From Pseudocitrobacter vendiensis (GTDB lineage Bacteria; Pseudomonadota; Gammaproteobacteria; Enterobacterales; Enterobacteriaceae): DNA of 64,000 bases. Every line of letters begins with the position of its first letter. The stretch's first letter is position 1. Under the pieces are notes generated by a model. The model saw only the letters and a program-made list of their open reading frames with translations, made no database searches and had not been told where the DNA came from. The stretch lies in NCBI RefSeq assembly GCF_943590815.1, contig NZ_CALSBS010000010.1, positions 1 through 64,000 on the forward strand, in the 5' to 3' direction. Shown here piece by piece: positions 62,931-64,000 of this stretch. Both the position numbers and the translations under genes were made by a program.

Positions 62931-63114
62931 GAGCCTCAATAGTACACGCCATTGATAATTTGTAAAAGCGCAGTGAAGCTATCTACCGCATACATTTCAC
63001 GTGGTTAATCTATATGCTGCCATATTAACCAATTTCAACCCTCCCCCCTGAAGTATCTGTGAAATCCACACGGTTCTCTTTTTCTCATCCGGCTAAAAGG
63101 CACATGTAATAAGC
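62931..63114. other. Intergenic region upstream of thrS
   Basis: Spacer of about 180 bases between the thrS leader and the diguanylate cyclase stop, probably holding the thrS promoter. No gene and no clear terminator were seen. Confidence 0.45.
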
Positions 63115-64000
63115 TCAGGTCTGCTTAATACATCCTCCACAACTCGATTCCAGCATACCAAAGCTCACTATCTGCGAACGACCGAGTTCCTTGGCGCGAT
63201 AAAGAGCCACATCAGCAGCACGCAGCAGGTTGTCGCTCTGGACATGTTTCGGATAACTGGATATACCTATCGATACATCTACATGACCGAGATCTGTGAC
63301 ACCGGAACGCAATGACTGCTCGCGAACGCCATTGAAAATTTCTGTTGCGACCTTTATAGCCCCATCTTCATCTATACCCGTCAGCAGCACCAAAAATTCT
63401 TCACCACCGTAACGAAAAGCCAGACCGTTATCATTGATAACGCGTTTAATGACTGAGGCAACACTCCTGATGACCGCATCGCCCGCTTCGTGGCCAAATC
63501 GATCATTAATGCTTTTGAAATGATCGATATCTATCATCAAACAACTAACAGGCGCCTTATTGTTAACAGCCGCGCTAATCTGGGTACGCAATGTATCATC
63601 GAGATGGTGTCGATTACGTAAACCGGTGAGCGGATCGTAGAGTGCTTTCTCAAGCAGCTCATCGCGTAAACGTTGATTCGCAAGCGCAAGTGCGAGCGCT
63701 TCAGCCATCAACTCAAGATACGCACGGTAAGGCGCGGTTCCAGCGTCGATATTCTGGAAAGAAAGCAGGCCTATAGCCTCACCCTGAGCAATCAATGGGA
63801 TACATAAGCTGTCATTTTGACAAGCGCCTTGCAGGTGATAACACGCAATATCCGGCCCTCCGCTCACTGGCGGATGACTCTGTCCGCGGCGTATCGCCCA
63901 GCATTGGTCCGGATGGAAAGCACTGGCCTTACCATTAGGTGAAAGCCATTCGGCTACACAGTGAGTCTGGCGAGACTCTGGTTTAAGAATATATAGACGC
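63115..64000 (-). CDS. Diguanylate cyclase, GAF-GGDEF (5' part outside the window)
   Basis: Makes the second messenger c-di-GMP from two GTP. The frame is open through the window edge at 64000, so the N-terminus is missing. The visible part shows the end of a GAF domain (CVAEWLSPNG, SLCIPLIAQGEAIGLLSFQN), a helical linker, and the GGDEF domain from DPLTGLRNRHHLD to YRAKELGRSQ. The active site is GGEEF in FRYGGEEF, a functional variant. The I-site RxxD is replaced by NDNG, so product inhibition at that site is not expected. A GTG inside (63867) is not the true start. C-terminal CGGC motif, unusual. Confidence 0.9.
   Translation of the reverse strand, partial: RLYILKPESRQTHCVAEWLSPNGKASAFHPDQCWAIRRGQSHPPVSGGPDIACYHLQGACQNDSLCIPLIAQGEAIGLLSFQNIDAGTAPYRAYLELMAEALALALANQRLRDELLEKALYDPLTGLRNRHHLDDTLRTQISAAVNNKAPVSCLMIDIDHFKSINDRFGHEAGDAVIRSVASVIKRVINDNGLAFRYGGEEFLVLLTGIDEDGAIKVATEIFNGVREQSLRSGVTDLGHVDVSIGISSYPKHVQSDNLLRAADVALYRAKELGRSQIVSFGMLESSCGGCIKQT

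Overview
The window is chromosomal DNA of a Gram-negative member of the Enterobacteriaceae, in the Enterobacter/Klebsiella/Kosakonia/Citrobacter neighbourhood. I could not settle the genus without a database. Most proteins match E. coli proteins almost residue for residue (ndh, nagZ, lpoB, hinT, pykF, lpp, suf, ppsA, aroH, selO, btuCDE, ihfA, pheST, thrS), and several loci keep E. coli gene order and regulatory sites. The exact combination of blocks is not that of E. coli.

Layout. 1-2.5 kb: an AT-rich accessory patch of small, mostly exported proteins of unknown function, all on the minus strand, with one candidate broken gene. 2.7-8.9 kb: backbone block ycfJ, ndh, ycfP, nagZ, thiK, lpoB, ycfL, hinT. 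9.0-17.7 kb: the complete 3-(3-hydroxyphenyl)propionate operon mhpABCDFE-mhpT with its divergent activator mhpR. 17.8-21.4 kb: a three-gene BtuCD/FecCD-type ABC importer facing a ModA-like gene; a ModE-type box in front of the importer suggests molybdate or tungstate as substrate. 21.5-26.4 kb: a quinate/shikimate-type catabolic operon (AroE-like dehydrogenase, MFS carrier, fused 3-dehydroshikimate dehydratase) with a divergent TetR regulator. 26.4-41.2 kb: backbone fumD, pykF, lpp, ldtE, sufABCDSE, a YegP-type small protein, menI, ydiJ and ydiK. 41.4-43.9 kb: the RprA small RNA and a cytoplasmic GH3 glycosidase. 44.0-62.8 kb: backbone ppsA, ppsR, aroH, hemP, selO, ydiV, nlpC, btuDEC, ihfA, pheTSM, rplT, rpmI, infC and thrS, with one unknown exported protein inserted between rplT and pheM. 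The right end is a diguanylate cyclase cut by the window edge.

How the genes fit together. The mhp operon degrades 3-(3-hydroxyphenyl)propionate to succinate, pyruvate and acetyl-CoA. The quinate/shikimate operon would deliver protocatechuate, whose ring-cleavage genes are not in this window. Together with the ABC importer these form an aromatic-catabolism and uptake block of about 17 kb, set between two backbone segments (hinT and fumD/pykF) that are far apart in E. coli. In the backbone, recognisable controls are a FNR box at ndh, Cra boxes at pykF and ppsA, Fur boxes at sufA and hemP, a TrpR operator at aroH, an RcsB box at rprA, the pheM attenuator and the thrS autoregulatory leader.

Most worth a second look: the putative ModE-controlled Mol-type importer and its signal-less ModA-like partner; a perfect 27-bp in-frame tandem duplication inside ppsA; an inverted-repeat element that supplies the stop codon of mhpR; the exported unknowns at the left end and between rplT and pheM; and an RcsB-like box upstream of lpp. 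No tRNA, rRNA, CRISPR array, prophage or intact insertion sequence was seen.
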